DNA of 40,214 bases from Halonatronomonas sp051745425 (lineage in GTDB: Bacteria; Bacillota; Halanaerobiia; Halanaerobiales; Halarsenatibacteraceae). The notes under the pieces are model-generated. The model was given only the letters and a program-made list of their open reading frames with translations, searched no databases and was not told the DNA's origin. Below, in pieces: positions 16,118-24,293 of the stretch; the stretch's first letter is position 1; the number at the start of each line of letters is the position of its first letter. The translations under genes were made by a program, and so were the position numbers. The DNA lies in the NCBI GenBank assembly GCA_051745425.1, contig JBNJEB010000004.1:1-40214 (forward strand). The letters are read 5' to 3'.

Positions 16118-16143
16118 AATAATCATCTTATTAAATGATTATT
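16118..16143. promoter_or_regulatory. Palindrome upstream of the arsenite exporter, candidate operator
   Basis: AATAATCAT (16118-16126) and ATGATTATT (16135-16143) form a perfect 9-bp inverted repeat with an 8-base gap, ending 4 bases before the -35 box. AT-rich palindromes of this kind are typical operators of ArsR/SmtB-type repressors; no arsR gene adjoins. Confidence 0.5.
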
Positions 16144-16147
16144 ATTC

Positions 16148-16176
16148 TTGACAGAATTGGTATATTCGGTTATAGT
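16148..16176 (+). promoter_or_regulatory. Promoter of the arsenic resistance genes
   Basis: TTGACA (16148-16153), 17 bases, TATAGT (16171-16176): a near-perfect housekeeping promoter 50 bases upstream of the ACR3 start codon. Confidence 0.75.
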
Positions 16177-16225
16177 AATATATAGAGTTAAGTAATATAT
16201 GATTATTTATTTGGAGGTTATAGAT

Positions 16226-17299
16226 ATGGGAAAAGAAACAGCAGAGGAATTTGAGGTTAAAGAACAGTCTTCAGGTTTAGGCTTTTTTGAAAAGTATCTT
16301 ACAGTCTGGGTAATTTTTTGTATAATTGCAGGAATATTAATCGGTAGATATCTGCCAGGTGTGCCAGCAGCATTAAATAGATTGGAATATGCCCAGGTTT
16401 CGATTCCAGTGGCTATTTTAATCTGGTTTATGATCTATCCAATGATGGTAGAGATAGATTTTAGCAGTCTTTTAAAAATCAAGAAACAGGCCAAACCACT
16501 AACACTTGTAACTATCAGTAACTGGCTGATTAAACCATTTACGATGGCCTTTTTTGCCTGGTTCTTTTTTAAGCAGGTATTTGGAGGGTTTTTAGGAATA
16601 GAGCTTGCCAATCAATATATAGCAGGGGCTATTTTATTAGGGTCAGCTCCCTGTACAGCGATGGTCTTTGTCTGGAGTTACTTAACTGATGGTAACCCTA
16701 AATATACATTATTACAGGTGGCATTGGATGACTCAATTTTAGTATTTGCCTATGCTCCCCTTGTAATGTTATTATTAGGAGTAACAGATTTTGCAGTTCC
16801 CTATGATACAATAATCCTGTCAGTTGTTCTCTATGTTGTTGTGCCGCTGACAGCAGGTTATATTTCCAGAAAGTACTTGATTAAGAATAAAGGTATTGAA
16901 TGGTTTGAGAATGTCTTTTTAGAAAGACTTAATAATGTTACAATAATTGGTTTGCTATTAACATTAATTATTATTTTTTCATTCCAGGGCGATGCTCTAA
17001 TCAATAATCCCTTACATGTATTGATTATTGCTATACCTATAACAATTCAGGCATTCTTTATCTTCTTTTTAGTCTATTTTGCTTTTAAAGGCTTTGGCTT
17101 TAAGCATGAGATTGCTGCTCCAGGATCGATGATAGGTGCCAGTAATTTTTTTGAATTAGCTGTTGCTACAGCTATCTCTGTATTTGGAATAACTTCAGGG
17201 GCTGCTTTAGCTACAGTTGTTGGAATTTTAGTTGAAGTTCCAGTGATGTTAATGTTAGTCGGTATTGCCAATAGAACGAAACACTGGTTTAAAGGATAA
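16226..17299 (+). CDS. acr3: ACR3 family arsenite efflux permease
   Basis: 357 residues from ATG 16226 (MGKETAEEF), picked because GGAGG at 16213-16217 precedes it by 8 bases; an in-frame ATG at 16199 lies ahead of that site. Ten membrane segments. GSAPCTAMVFVWSYL carries the conserved cysteine essential for arsenite transport in ACR3 proteins, and ASNFFELAVATAISVFG is the second conserved block. It expels arsenite (and often antimonite) from the cytoplasm. Followed 46 bases later by arsC in the same direction, so arsenate is reduced and the product is exported. Confidence 0.93.
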   Translation: MGKETAEEFEVKEQSSGLGFFEKYLTVWVIFCIIAGILIGRYLPGVPAALNRLEYAQVSIPVAILIWFMIYPMMVEIDFSSLLKIKKQAKPLTLVTISNWLIKPFTMAFFAWFFFKQVFGGFLGIELANQYIAGAILLGSAPCTAMVFVWSYLTDGNPKYTLLQVALDDSILVFAYAPLVMLLLGVTDFAVPYDTIILSVVLYVVVPLTAGYISRKYLIKNKGIEWFENVFLERLNNVTIIGLLLTLIIIFSFQGDALINNPLHVLIIAIPITIQAFFIFFLVYFAFKGFGFKHEIAAPGSMIGASNFFELAVATAISVFGITSGAALATVVGILVEVPVMLMLVGIANRTKHWFKG

Positions 17300-17345
17300 G
17301 TTATAGGCCAAATATAAAGACTGGGTTAAATAGAAGGAGGCAATT

Positions 17346-17759
17346 ATGGAGAAATTAAAAGTAGGTTTTATCTGTGTAGGAAATTCCTGCCGGAGTCAGA
17401 TGGCAGAAGGATTTGCCAGGGAATATGGCAGCGAAATATTCGAAGTTTATAGTGCTGGCACAGACCCGGCACCTGAAGTTAAACCTAATGCTGTTAAAGC
17501 CATGGAGGAAAAAGGAATCGATATCAGTGACCAGTATCCGAAGTTATTAGAGGAGATTCCAGGTGAGCTGGATATCTTAATAACGATGGGCTGTAATGTT
17601 GAATGTCCCTATATCCCCTGTAAATTTAGAGAGGACTGGGGTTTAGATGATCCAGCCGGTCATCCTATTGAGGTCTTCAGGGAGACCAGGGAGATTATTG
17701 AAGAGAAGGTTAAGGATTTAATCAAGAAAGTTAAAACTGGAGAATTAGATTTAAAGTAA
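17346..17759 (+). CDS. arsC: Arsenate reductase, thioredoxin-coupled (LMW-PTP fold)
   Basis: 137 residues, ATG after GGAGG. CVGNSCRSQMAEG contains the phosphatase-like P-loop with nucleophile C10 and C15; C83, C87 and C92 lie in MGCNVECPYIPC, covering the C82/C89 pair that forms the disulfide relay in Staphylococcus and Bacillus ArsC; DDPAG carries the acid aspartate. Reduces arsenate to arsenite using thioredoxin. Forms a two-gene operon with the ACR3 exporter and ends in a terminator at 17774. Confidence 0.94.
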   Translation: MEKLKVGFICVGNSCRSQMAEGFAREYGSEIFEVYSAGTDPAPEVKPNAVKAMEEKGIDISDQYPKLLEEIPGELDILITMGCNVECPYIPCKFREDWGLDDPAGHPIEVFRETREIIEEKVKDLIKKVKTGELDLK

Positions 17760-17773
17760 TATAGTTATAGCTG

Positions 17774-17800
17774 CCTGCAGGGTATTTCCTGCGGGTTTTT
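17774..17800 (+). terminator. Rho-independent terminator after arsC
   Basis: CCTGCAGG (17774-17781) pairs with CCTGCGGG (17788-17795), one G-U pair, 6-base loop, then five T. Confidence 0.8.
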
Positions 17801-17907
17801 CTATTATTGAGTAAAGTTATTATTATTTTTTATCCTTGAGGCAGGAAAAGTAAATCTATTAAAGAATATAATATATAAGATAATGCTCAATAGGAAGGTA
17901 GGTTAAT

Positions 17908-19140
17908 ATGAAACAACGGATAGAACTAGAGGCTGCCAGTGAACTGGTTGCCGAGCAATTAAAAAGTTTCCCAAATGAGACTGTTAAATTAATTAATAGC
18001 TCTGGCAGGGTACTGGCTGAAGATGTTAGAGCACCGATTAATCAGCCTCCATTTGATCGTTCGCCATTGGATGGCTTTGCAGTCAGGGCCGGGGATACAA
18101 CCGGGGCCAGCGCTCAATCGCCAGTAAGCCTTAAAATTGTCAGCAAGTTATATGCTGGAGATAGTCCGACAAAGAAAATCGGCCCAGGTGAGGCAGCCAG
18201 AATCATGACTGGGGCTCCGATTCCAGAGGGGGCCGATTCTGTAATTCGCCAGGAGAGAACTGAATGGGATGATGACCAGGTCTTAATCAAGAAAAGTTTA
18301 AAGCCTGGCCAGAACTATGCCCCGGCAGGTGAAGATATTAAAGAGGGTGAGCTGCTCTGTGAACAGGGAACTTTATTAAGATCGCCCCAGCTTGGAGTTC
18401 TTGCCAGTATGGGGCTGGAAGAAGTTACAGTCTTGCCAGAACCAGAAGTCTCAGTCTTAACGACTGGCAGTGAATTACAGGAAGTTGGCGAAGAGCTAAA
18501 GCCTGGTAAGATATATAATAGCAATAATTATATGATTTCAACCAGGTTAAAGGAATGTGGAGCTAAAGTTATTAATAGCCAGGTGGCCGTTGATGAGAAA
18601 GATATTTTAAGAGAAAAACTGGCTGAATTAATTCCAGAATCTGATTTTTTGGTGACTACAGGTGGGGTATCTGTTGGCGAAAAGGACTTGATTCTGGAGG
18701 TTTTAGAAGAGCTAGGAGCTGAAATATTCTTCTGGAAGCTCGCTATTAAACCAGGGACTCCGGTCGTCTGTGGCCGTCTGGACGATACAATTATCTTTGG
18801 CCTGTCAGGAAATCCAGCTGCCTGTATTACCACCTTTGATCTATTGGTCAGGCCAACCTTGATTAAAATCAATGGTCTTAAAAAAGCAAACTTAAGCAAA
18901 GAAAAAGCGATTTTTATTGATGACTTCAATAAATCAAGCAGTACCAGAAGGTTGCTGAGGGCCTGGGTTGTTAGAACTAAGAAAGGCAATATTGTTAAAT
19001 TAAGCAAAGGCAATCAACGGCCAGGTGTACTTAAGACAACCCTTGACTGTAATTGCTTTATAGATATTCCTGCCGGTTCACCAGCGGTAGAATCAGGCCA
19101 GGAAGTAGAAATCTTTAGATTACCAGATATTTATAATTAA
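17908..19140 (+). CDS. moeA: Molybdopterin molybdenumtransferase MoeA
   Basis: 410 residues, the standard length. PPFDRSPLDGFAVRAGD, RIMTGAPIPEGADSVIRQE, VTTGGVSVGEKD and FGLSGNPAACITTFD are the MoeA signature blocks covering the molybdopterin-AMP and molybdate sites. It inserts molybdenum into molybdopterin at the last step of cofactor synthesis. tatA follows after 20 bases and shares a terminator, suggesting that molybdoenzymes with a twin-arginine signal are matured and exported by products of this locus (inference). No other moa/mob genes are in the window. Confidence 0.95.
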   Translation: MKQRIELEAASELVAEQLKSFPNETVKLINSSGRVLAEDVRAPINQPPFDRSPLDGFAVRAGDTTGASAQSPVSLKIVSKLYAGDSPTKKIGPGEAARIMTGAPIPEGADSVIRQERTEWDDDQVLIKKSLKPGQNYAPAGEDIKEGELLCEQGTLLRSPQLGVLASMGLEEVTVLPEPEVSVLTTGSELQEVGEELKPGKIYNSNNYMISTRLKECGAKVINSQVAVDEKDILREKLAELIPESDFLVTTGGVSVGEKDLILEVLEELGAEIFFWKLAIKPGTPVVCGRLDDTIIFGLSGNPAACITTFDLLVRPTLIKINGLKKANLSKEKAIFIDDFNKSSSTRRLLRAWVVRTKKGNIVKLSKGNQRPGVLKTTLDCNCFIDIPAGSPAVESGQEVEIFRLPDIYN

Positions 19141-19160
19141 GAAAATTGGAGGTGGAGTAA

Positions 19161-19328
19161 ATGTTTGGTTTAGGTGCCCCTGAATTAGGGATTATATTAG
19201 TAATTGTTCTTATAATATTTGGCCCCAGTAAACTACCTGAAATTGGCAAGGCAGTCGGTTCTGGTGTTAGAGAATTAAAACAGGCTACTAAAGAGGTTGA
19301 AGAATCTGTTTCTCTGGATGATGAATAA
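19161..19328 (+). CDS. tatA: Sec-independent protein translocase subunit TatA/TatE
   Basis: A short 55-residue gene starting at ATG 19161 behind GGAGGTGGAG. MFGLGAPELGIILVIVLIIF is the single N-terminal membrane helix with the preceding short tail, followed by FGPSKLPEIGKAVG (the conserved FGxxKLPE hinge) and an amphipathic helix VRELKQATKEVEE, the diagnostic TatA layout. It forms the pore-like oligomer for folded twin-arginine proteins, commonly cofactor-containing enzymes. No tatC lies next to it, so the receptor subunit must be elsewhere. Forms an operon with moeA. Confidence 0.93.
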   Translation: MFGLGAPELGIILVIVLIIFGPSKLPEIGKAVGSGVRELKQATKEVEESVSLDDE

Positions 19329-19334
19329 AAAAAG

Positions 19335-19374
19335 ACCTGCCACCTGCCGGTTACCTGACAGTTACCTGCCGGTA
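19335..19374 (+). repeat. Second 11-nt tandem repeat array (ACCTGCCGGTT)
   Basis: Units ACCTGCC (19335-19341, partial), ACCTGCCGGTT (19342-19352), ACCTGACAGTT (19353-19363) and ACCTGCCGGTA (19364-19374) follow each other without gaps, right after the tatA stop codon. GC-richer than the surrounding intergenic DNA. Confidence 0.8.
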
Positions 19375-19402
19375 TCTCTTAACAATTTTCACAAAGTTTT
19401 TA

Positions 19403-19440
19403 CCCATGGTGTTTCAAAAACATCATGGGATTTTTATTTT
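19403..19440 (+). terminator. Rho-independent terminator of moeA-tatA
   Basis: Bases 19403-19414 pair with 19418-19429 (12 bp including one G-U pair, 3-base loop), followed by A and a T-rich tract. Confidence 0.88.
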
Positions 19441-19493
19441 ATTGCTTATCATAGTATAATTATATTAGCTAATTCAAAGGGAGAGATGAATTA

Positions 19494-19694
19494 ATGGATA
19501 AATTCAAAATTAGATGTCTTGAATGTGGTCGGGAGATTACAATTAAATATGAGTATAAGCAGGATAATCCAAACTGCAGGCAGTTATCAGCTGAAGATCA
19601 GATCAATTTTACTGGAAATGAAAATAAAGAGGTACATATAGTCTGTAAATGTGGCAATGAAGTCTGTATCTTTAATCAGTCAGATTTTGCCTAG
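19494..19694 (+). CDS. Small zinc-ribbon-like hypothetical protein
   Basis: 66 residues, ATG after GGGAGAG. Two cysteine pairs, CLECG near the N-terminus and CKCGNEVC near the C-terminus, suggest a rubredoxin- or zinc-ribbon-like knuckle; the part between is polar. Family not recognised. It is followed 17 bases later by a membrane-protein gene, so the two may be cotranscribed. Confidence 0.65.
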   Translation: MDKFKIRCLECGREITIKYEYKQDNPNCRQLSAEDQINFTGNENKEVHIVCKCGNEVCIFNQSDFA

Positions 19695-19711
19695 CCCAGG
19701 AGGTCTTAGAA

Positions 19712-20320
19712 GTGAATATCTTGAAGAAACTGTTTAAGTCATTGGATCATGATAAAATATTGATCCGTCTAGTTAGTTTATTTTATTCTGGCCTGATATT
19801 ATTCTTTCTAAGCTGGATACTTGGCTATTATTTTCTGCCAGAAGGCCTGCTGCAGAATATTAGAATTATTAATTACATAACCAGGGACCCATCATTACTG
19901 GAATCTGCCCAGGAATATATCTATTATGCAGTCTTTTATATCGGTGTCTTTGGCTTTATACTTTTAGGTAATTTTATTATGAAGGTCAGGTATTTTTCAT
20001 ATGGTTATCTGATACCCCTGGCCTGGATGGTTTTATATGGCCTGACTGTAGGCACTAATTCCTTTTTAGTTCCTATGGATGAGGTCATGGCGCCATCATT
20101 AGCAATATTTATTCAGCCAGGCCTTTATGAAATTCTGGCGGCTTCTATAATGGCTGTTGCTACCTATGATCTTAATATCTATTATGCAGAAAGCCTGACT
20201 GCTAGCTCAAAGAGAGTGCAGGAGGGGAATCGGCCAGAATTAAATAAAATCCATCAAAGGGGAATCATAACAGCAGTTTTAGTCTTATTAATAGTAAATC
20301 TAGTTGCTGTATTTATGTAA
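19712..20320 (+). CDS. Uncharacterised integral membrane protein
   Basis: 202 residues from GTG 19712, which follows AGGAGG by 8 bases. About five hydrophobic helices: residues 20-42, 68-88, 95-115, 135-155 and a C-terminal one (GIITAVLVLLIVNLVAVFM). The block GLYEILAASIMAVATYDL distantly recalls the stage II sporulation M (SpoIIM) membrane family, but the resemblance is weak and no function is claimed. It ends 29 bases before a ZIP transporter gene. Confidence 0.65.
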   Translation: MNILKKLFKSLDHDKILIRLVSLFYSGLILFFLSWILGYYFLPEGLLQNIRIINYITRDPSLLESAQEYIYYAVFYIGVFGFILLGNFIMKVRYFSYGYLIPLAWMVLYGLTVGTNSFLVPMDEVMAPSLAIFIQPGLYEILAASIMAVATYDLNIYYAESLTASSKRVQEGNRPELNKIHQRGIITAVLVLLIVNLVAVFM

Positions 20321-20349
20321 TCTATCAAGTAAAGGATGGTAATTTTTAT

Positions 20350-21120
20350 ATGAATAGTTTACTGACAGTTACAATTTTAGGATTATTAAGTGGTGCAATT
20401 GGTACAGGGACAGGTGGGGCATCAGTTCTTTTAATCAGGAGATTAAGGGATGATGCCCTGGCCTGGCTGATGGCTTTTGCTGCAGGAATTATGACTTCAG
20501 TAATTTTTATGGAATTGATACCAGAAGCTCTTGACGAGGGCACATTATTTTCAGCATTAATCGGTGTGATATTTGGGATGATTTTAATAATGTTTCTCGA
20601 TATTAATTTCCCCCACCATCATTTTAGCCAGGAAGAGGCCGGCAGAGAATTAACCAAGAAAATGTTTCAAGAGCGCAAATTATTAAAGATGGGAATCTTA
20701 CTGGCCTTTGGAGTTGCTCTTCATAATATACCTGAAGGGTTAGCAATTGGAGCCAGTTATGTTGCTGATAAAAATATCGGGGTCGGGCTGGCAATATTAA
20801 TAGCACTCCATAATTTCCCAGAAGGAATGGCAGTGGCTACTGCCCTGGGACTGGCCGGAATTGGTAAAATCAGAGTATTGATTTATACTGTTCTGGCAGG
20901 TGTCCCAATGGGTTTAGGAGCTTTTACAGGCGGATTACTGGGAGGAATCTCTCCTGTATTTCTGTCAGCTTCACTGGGCTTTGCCGGAGGGGCCATGTTA
21001 TATATTGTTTATGATGAATTAATTCCAGACTGTCATGACCGGACCACCGGACATACAGCTATAGTCGGCATAGTTGCTGGTGTTATAGCAGGCATAGCAC
21101 TTATAGAGATTTTACATTAA
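20350..21120 (+). CDS. ZIP family metal transporter
   Basis: 256 residues with eight predicted helices. HNIPEGLAIG and HNFPEGMAVA are the paired metal-binding motifs of helices IV and V of ZIP (zinc/iron) permeases, and PHHHF between helices III and IV is the usual histidine loop. Such proteins import zinc, iron or manganese by a metal-gradient mechanism, the GufA/ZupT-like type being the closest in size. Followed after 18 bases by a DUF2391 membrane protein. Confidence 0.92.
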   Translation: MNSLLTVTILGLLSGAIGTGTGGASVLLIRRLRDDALAWLMAFAAGIMTSVIFMELIPEALDEGTLFSALIGVIFGMILIMFLDINFPHHHFSQEEAGRELTKKMFQERKLLKMGILLAFGVALHNIPEGLAIGASYVADKNIGVGLAILIALHNFPEGMAVATALGLAGIGKIRVLIYTVLAGVPMGLGAFTGGLLGGISPVFLSASLGFAGGAMLYIVYDELIPDCHDRTTGHTAIVGIVAGVIAGIALIEILH

Positions 21121-21138
21121 GATACCGGGAGGGATAAG

Positions 21139-21636
21139 ATGGCAAAAGACAGAGGTTTTGAAATCAAAAAAATTGGTGACCAGCTTCATAAAGTCAAGAT
21201 TTTAAAAGATTCAAAGGGGAATATTGTCGATCATCTGATTACGCCCCTTATGGTTAAAGCAAAACCAAGGGATATTATGCAGGTTGTAATTGGAGCTTTG
21301 ATCCTGGCAATACCTGTCGGGATGACTGAAGAGACCTGGAATCTAGGAGAAGAGCTCCCGATGCTTAATGTGATGATTCTGGCAGTATTTGGGGTAGTTT
21401 TTATAGGGTTTTTTGTCTATCTTAATTTTTATAGAGATATTTTAAGAGAATTTAAACTGGATTTCATTAAAAGAATTATTATGATTTACTTAACTTCATT
21501 AATTGTTGTCGGTTTCTTTTTGCTTGTTATTAATAAACTGCCTGTAACTACAGATATTTCTGTTGCCATTAAAAGGCTCTTAATTGTTACATTCCCATGT
21601 TCGATGAGCGGGACAATAACAGATGGTTTTAAATAA
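21139..21636 (+). CDS. DUF2391 family integral membrane protein
   Basis: 165 residues, ATG after GGGAGG. The block KPRDIMQVVIGALILAIPVGMTEETWNLGEELP is the hallmark of this family, followed by three further membrane helices and an ending with FPCSMSGTITDGFK. Function of the family is unknown. A soluble N-terminal stretch of about 45 residues precedes the first helix. Same operon direction as the ZIP transporter. Confidence 0.78.
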   Translation: MAKDRGFEIKKIGDQLHKVKILKDSKGNIVDHLITPLMVKAKPRDIMQVVIGALILAIPVGMTEETWNLGEELPMLNVMILAVFGVVFIGFFVYLNFYRDILREFKLDFIKRIIMIYLTSLIVVGFFLLVINKLPVTTDISVAIKRLLIVTFPCSMSGTITDGFK

Positions 21637-21715
21637 AAGGAACCGTCAGAAAAGGACCTGTTAAGTAGTTATGGTAAAAAAATTTAAGTAATCGAAAAAA
21701 TAGGGAGGTATTTAT

Positions 21716-22462
21716 ATGCAGGTAAAAATTTTAGTAGCAAATAAGGTTAATCAGGAAAAATTAATAGCAGAACATGGAATAGCCTTCTGGATTAAATATA
21801 ATCAGCAAAATTATATTTTTGATACCGGTCAGAAGACTGCTCTATTCCACAATGCATCAGAATTGGACATTCCTCTTCAGTCGGCTTCTGGAGTTATTAT
21901 CAGTCACCCTCATTTTGATCATATGGGGGCACTGGCACAGTTGCTTGCAATTAATAAAAAGCTGGAGGTTTATGGCCATCAGAAGATTGAAGATGAGCTG
22001 CTTAAAGAAAGCTCTCTGCAGGAGATTATCAATTTTAATTCAATATTAGAGCCAACAGAGATAGCTCCAGGGCTCTGGTTAACTGGCAGGTTACCTGACA
22101 AATATCTAGATAAAGTTAAAAATCATAAGTATTATGATGAGGCCAGGTATGAAAATAGCTTATTTATGGAAACATCAAAGGGCCTGATAGTTTTAACAGG
22201 CTGTAGCCATGGCGGAATAGTCAGTATTTTAAAATATATTAATGAAATATCAGCAAAGAATATTTATGGTGTTGCCGGGGGATTTCATTTAGTTGATAAA
22301 AACCAGTCAGAGCTGGCAGCAATTACAGCAGAATTAAATAAGTTGAACCTCAAAAAGATCTATCCTTTACATTGTACAGGATTTGATGGCCAGAAATATT
22401 TGCTTGATAATTGTCAGGCAGAGGTTGAAATTGCCTCAGCAGGAGCAGAAATCTTCAATTGA
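21716..22462 (+). CDS. MBL-fold metallohydrolase (COG1237 type)
   Basis: 248 residues, ATG after GGGAGG. SHPHFDHMGAL near residue 63 is the HxHxDH metal site, TGCSHGGI near 161 supplies the next histidine, and LHCTGFDGQKYL near the C-terminus the last. The spacing and the GCSHGG motif belong to the COG1237 branch, which includes the archaeal ribofuranosylaminobenzene 5'-phosphate synthase-like proteins; bacterial members have no settled substrate. Probably cotranscribed with the downstream alpha/beta hydrolase (28-base gap). Confidence 0.87.
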   Translation: MQVKILVANKVNQEKLIAEHGIAFWIKYNQQNYIFDTGQKTALFHNASELDIPLQSASGVIISHPHFDHMGALAQLLAINKKLEVYGHQKIEDELLKESSLQEIINFNSILEPTEIAPGLWLTGRLPDKYLDKVKNHKYYDEARYENSLFMETSKGLIVLTGCSHGGIVSILKYINEISAKNIYGVAGGFHLVDKNQSELAAITAELNKLNLKKIYPLHCTGFDGQKYLLDNCQAEVEIASAGAEIFN

Positions 22463-22490
22463 TTTAAGGAAAGAGAGAGGAAGGGATATA

Positions 22491-23249
22491 GTGGAATTCA
22501 ATAAACTCTTGGACAATTTACAGGAAAATGAGATTAGTATTTCAGGTATTCCCTGTATAGAAATTCTGCCGCCTAAAATTAAAGGAGATATCATCTTTTA
22601 TCATGGCTGGTCTTCAAGAAAGGAAAACCAGGTTTTTAGAGGTAAGATCCTGGCCAGCCATGGCTATAGAGTCTTATTACCGGATGCCTCATACCATGGT
22701 CAGAGAAATGCATTAGACTTTAATTCTGGCAATGGCGAAGAACTGCTGGCCAATTATTTTTTTGAAATATTAATCAGGTCAGTTTTAGAGTCAGAACAAT
22801 TAATTAACTATCTAGGAAAAGATAAACCGATTACTGTCGCCGGTCATTCTATGGGCGGCTTTACTGCTGGCGGTGTCTTTACAGCTAGAGCTGATATTTC
22901 CAGGCTGATAAATATTAATGGTTCCTCTGCCTGGATGAAGACCAGGGATCTCTGGTTAGATGAAATAGATTTCAAGCAGCCAATCAAAGATAAAACCAGA
23001 ATAGATAATGTTGATTATTCACTGAAAGAATATGACCCTTATTATAACCTGGATAAAATCAATAATAGGCCGGTTTTACTCCTTCATGGTGAAGCAGATA
23101 GCTCGGTGCCATTAGAGGCCCAGGAGGAGTACTATAGGGCCGCTAAAGAGATTTATGAGGACAATGAGAGGATAAGTCTGGTTACCTATGAAAATTTAAA
23201 TCATTATATTATCGATAAGATGCTGGAAGAAATAATTAACTGGTTATAA
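22491..23249 (+). CDS. Alpha/beta hydrolase
   Basis: 252 residues from GTG 22491 (after GAGGAAGGG); the frame is open further upstream but that part overlaps the preceding gene. FYHGWSSRKENQ holds the oxyanion loop, VAGHSMGGFTAGG near residue 117 the nucleophile serine, LLHGEADSSVP the acid aspartate and ENLNHYI the histidine, a complete catalytic triad in the order of the fold. Resembles YitV/dienelactone-hydrolase-like esterases. Substrate unknown. Confidence 0.85.
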   Translation: MEFNKLLDNLQENEISISGIPCIEILPPKIKGDIIFYHGWSSRKENQVFRGKILASHGYRVLLPDASYHGQRNALDFNSGNGEELLANYFFEILIRSVLESEQLINYLGKDKPITVAGHSMGGFTAGGVFTARADISRLININGSSAWMKTRDLWLDEIDFKQPIKDKTRIDNVDYSLKEYDPYYNLDKINNRPVLLLHGEADSSVPLEAQEEYYRAAKEIYEDNERISLVTYENLNHYIIDKMLEEIINWL

Positions 23250-23383
23250 AATCCAGTCAGAAATTTGTGATTGAGCTGCCCCAATAAAATTAAGAAAATA
23301 GACCTGCTTTTAAATAGAGTTTTAACAAATGAATAATGGTATAATATTATTAGAGATTAACAAAAAATAGAATGGGGGTAATT

Positions 23384-24190
23384 ATGATGAAAAGGCTGGT
23401 AATATCAGGTCTGATATTTCTGCTGGTCTTAGTTATTGGGGCTCCAGCTCAGGCAAGAATTCTTATCCCATTAGATGACTTAGAAATCAAGGAATACATT
23501 GAGGAAGTCGGCCTTATCTGGAATGGCAGTGAAGAGATAGTTATTCAGAAAATTATTCTTGAGACTAATTTATCTGGCCAGCTTGTAGATGTAATGCCTC
23601 TTCCAGCAGAACCTGGTTTTAATGTTAATGATTACAGCGATATTTTTACTGTCAGTAGAAATAATTTTATTAACAATCAGCGGGGTTTTGAGCATCCAGA
23701 TTATCTCTTTGAAACTCCCCGGGATTATCAAAAATTAGGGCTGGTTGCTCAGAAACTAGTACATTGTTTAGATACTAATAATCTAGTTGAAGCTATTAAT
23801 GATTTTTTGGCAGAGAGGAATCAGAATTCGGTTGATTTAGCTGATCAACAGCTAGAGATTATAGAGCATTATTTAGATGCAGGTATAGAATATTTTCAGC
23901 TTAGATTGATTGATGCTCCCCAGGAGCTAGCCTCTAGAACAGATAGCTGGCAGTTTGACTCAGAAATTTTATATTATCCTCTAGAGACTGACTTAGCCAG
24001 CAACTCAAGATTTACTGTAATCCAGTCTTCGCCCCATTTGAATTTTTATGACTATCAATCAGCTGATTTTCTAAATTATCTTCCAGCAAGGATAACAAAA
24101 CCAGATGTTTTAAAAGAGATTAACCCTGATCTACCAGACTTCTTTGAAACTATTTTGATTTACTCATTTTTCTGGGAATTAAATTTATAG
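23384..24190 (+). CDS. Secreted protein, possibly DUF2330-like
   Basis: 268 residues from ATG 23384, placed five bases after GGGGGT; an ATG at 23372 lies before that site. Signal peptide of about 22 residues (ISGLIFLLVLVIGAPAQA), cleaved after AQA; no lipobox. The mature N-terminus contains LIWNGSEEIVIQKIILET and DVMPLPAEPGF, a pattern like DUF2330 proteins (a signal-bearing family in which an inspected 'WDG' stretch is followed by a PLP motif). The similarity is partial. Function unknown; periplasmic or exported. Confidence 0.6.
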   Translation: MMKRLVISGLIFLLVLVIGAPAQARILIPLDDLEIKEYIEEVGLIWNGSEEIVIQKIILETNLSGQLVDVMPLPAEPGFNVNDYSDIFTVSRNNFINNQRGFEHPDYLFETPRDYQKLGLVAQKLVHCLDTNNLVEAINDFLAERNQNSVDLADQQLEIIEHYLDAGIEYFQLRLIDAPQELASRTDSWQFDSEILYYPLETDLASNSRFTVIQSSPHLNFYDYQSADFLNYLPARITKPDVLKEINPDLPDFFETILIYSFFWELNL

Positions 24191-24203
24191 ACAAAGATTT
24201 TGC

Positions 24204-24235
24204 AAAGGGCCTGGTTGGCCCTTTATATTTTTTAT
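24204..24235 (+). terminator. Rho-independent terminator
   Basis: AAAGGGCC (24204-24211) and GGCCCTTT (24217-24224) form a perfect 8-bp stem with a 5-base loop, followed by a T-rich run, closing the secreted-protein gene. Confidence 0.88.
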
Positions 24236-24293
24236 GATATAATAATTTCATTGCAATAAATAATCTATTAGATACTGGAGTGGCGTGAATTAG

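Noticed and set aside
18528..19013. 161-codon antisense open frame within moeA
   Set aside because: Shadow of a well-conserved gene; no ribosome binding site and a low-complexity composition.
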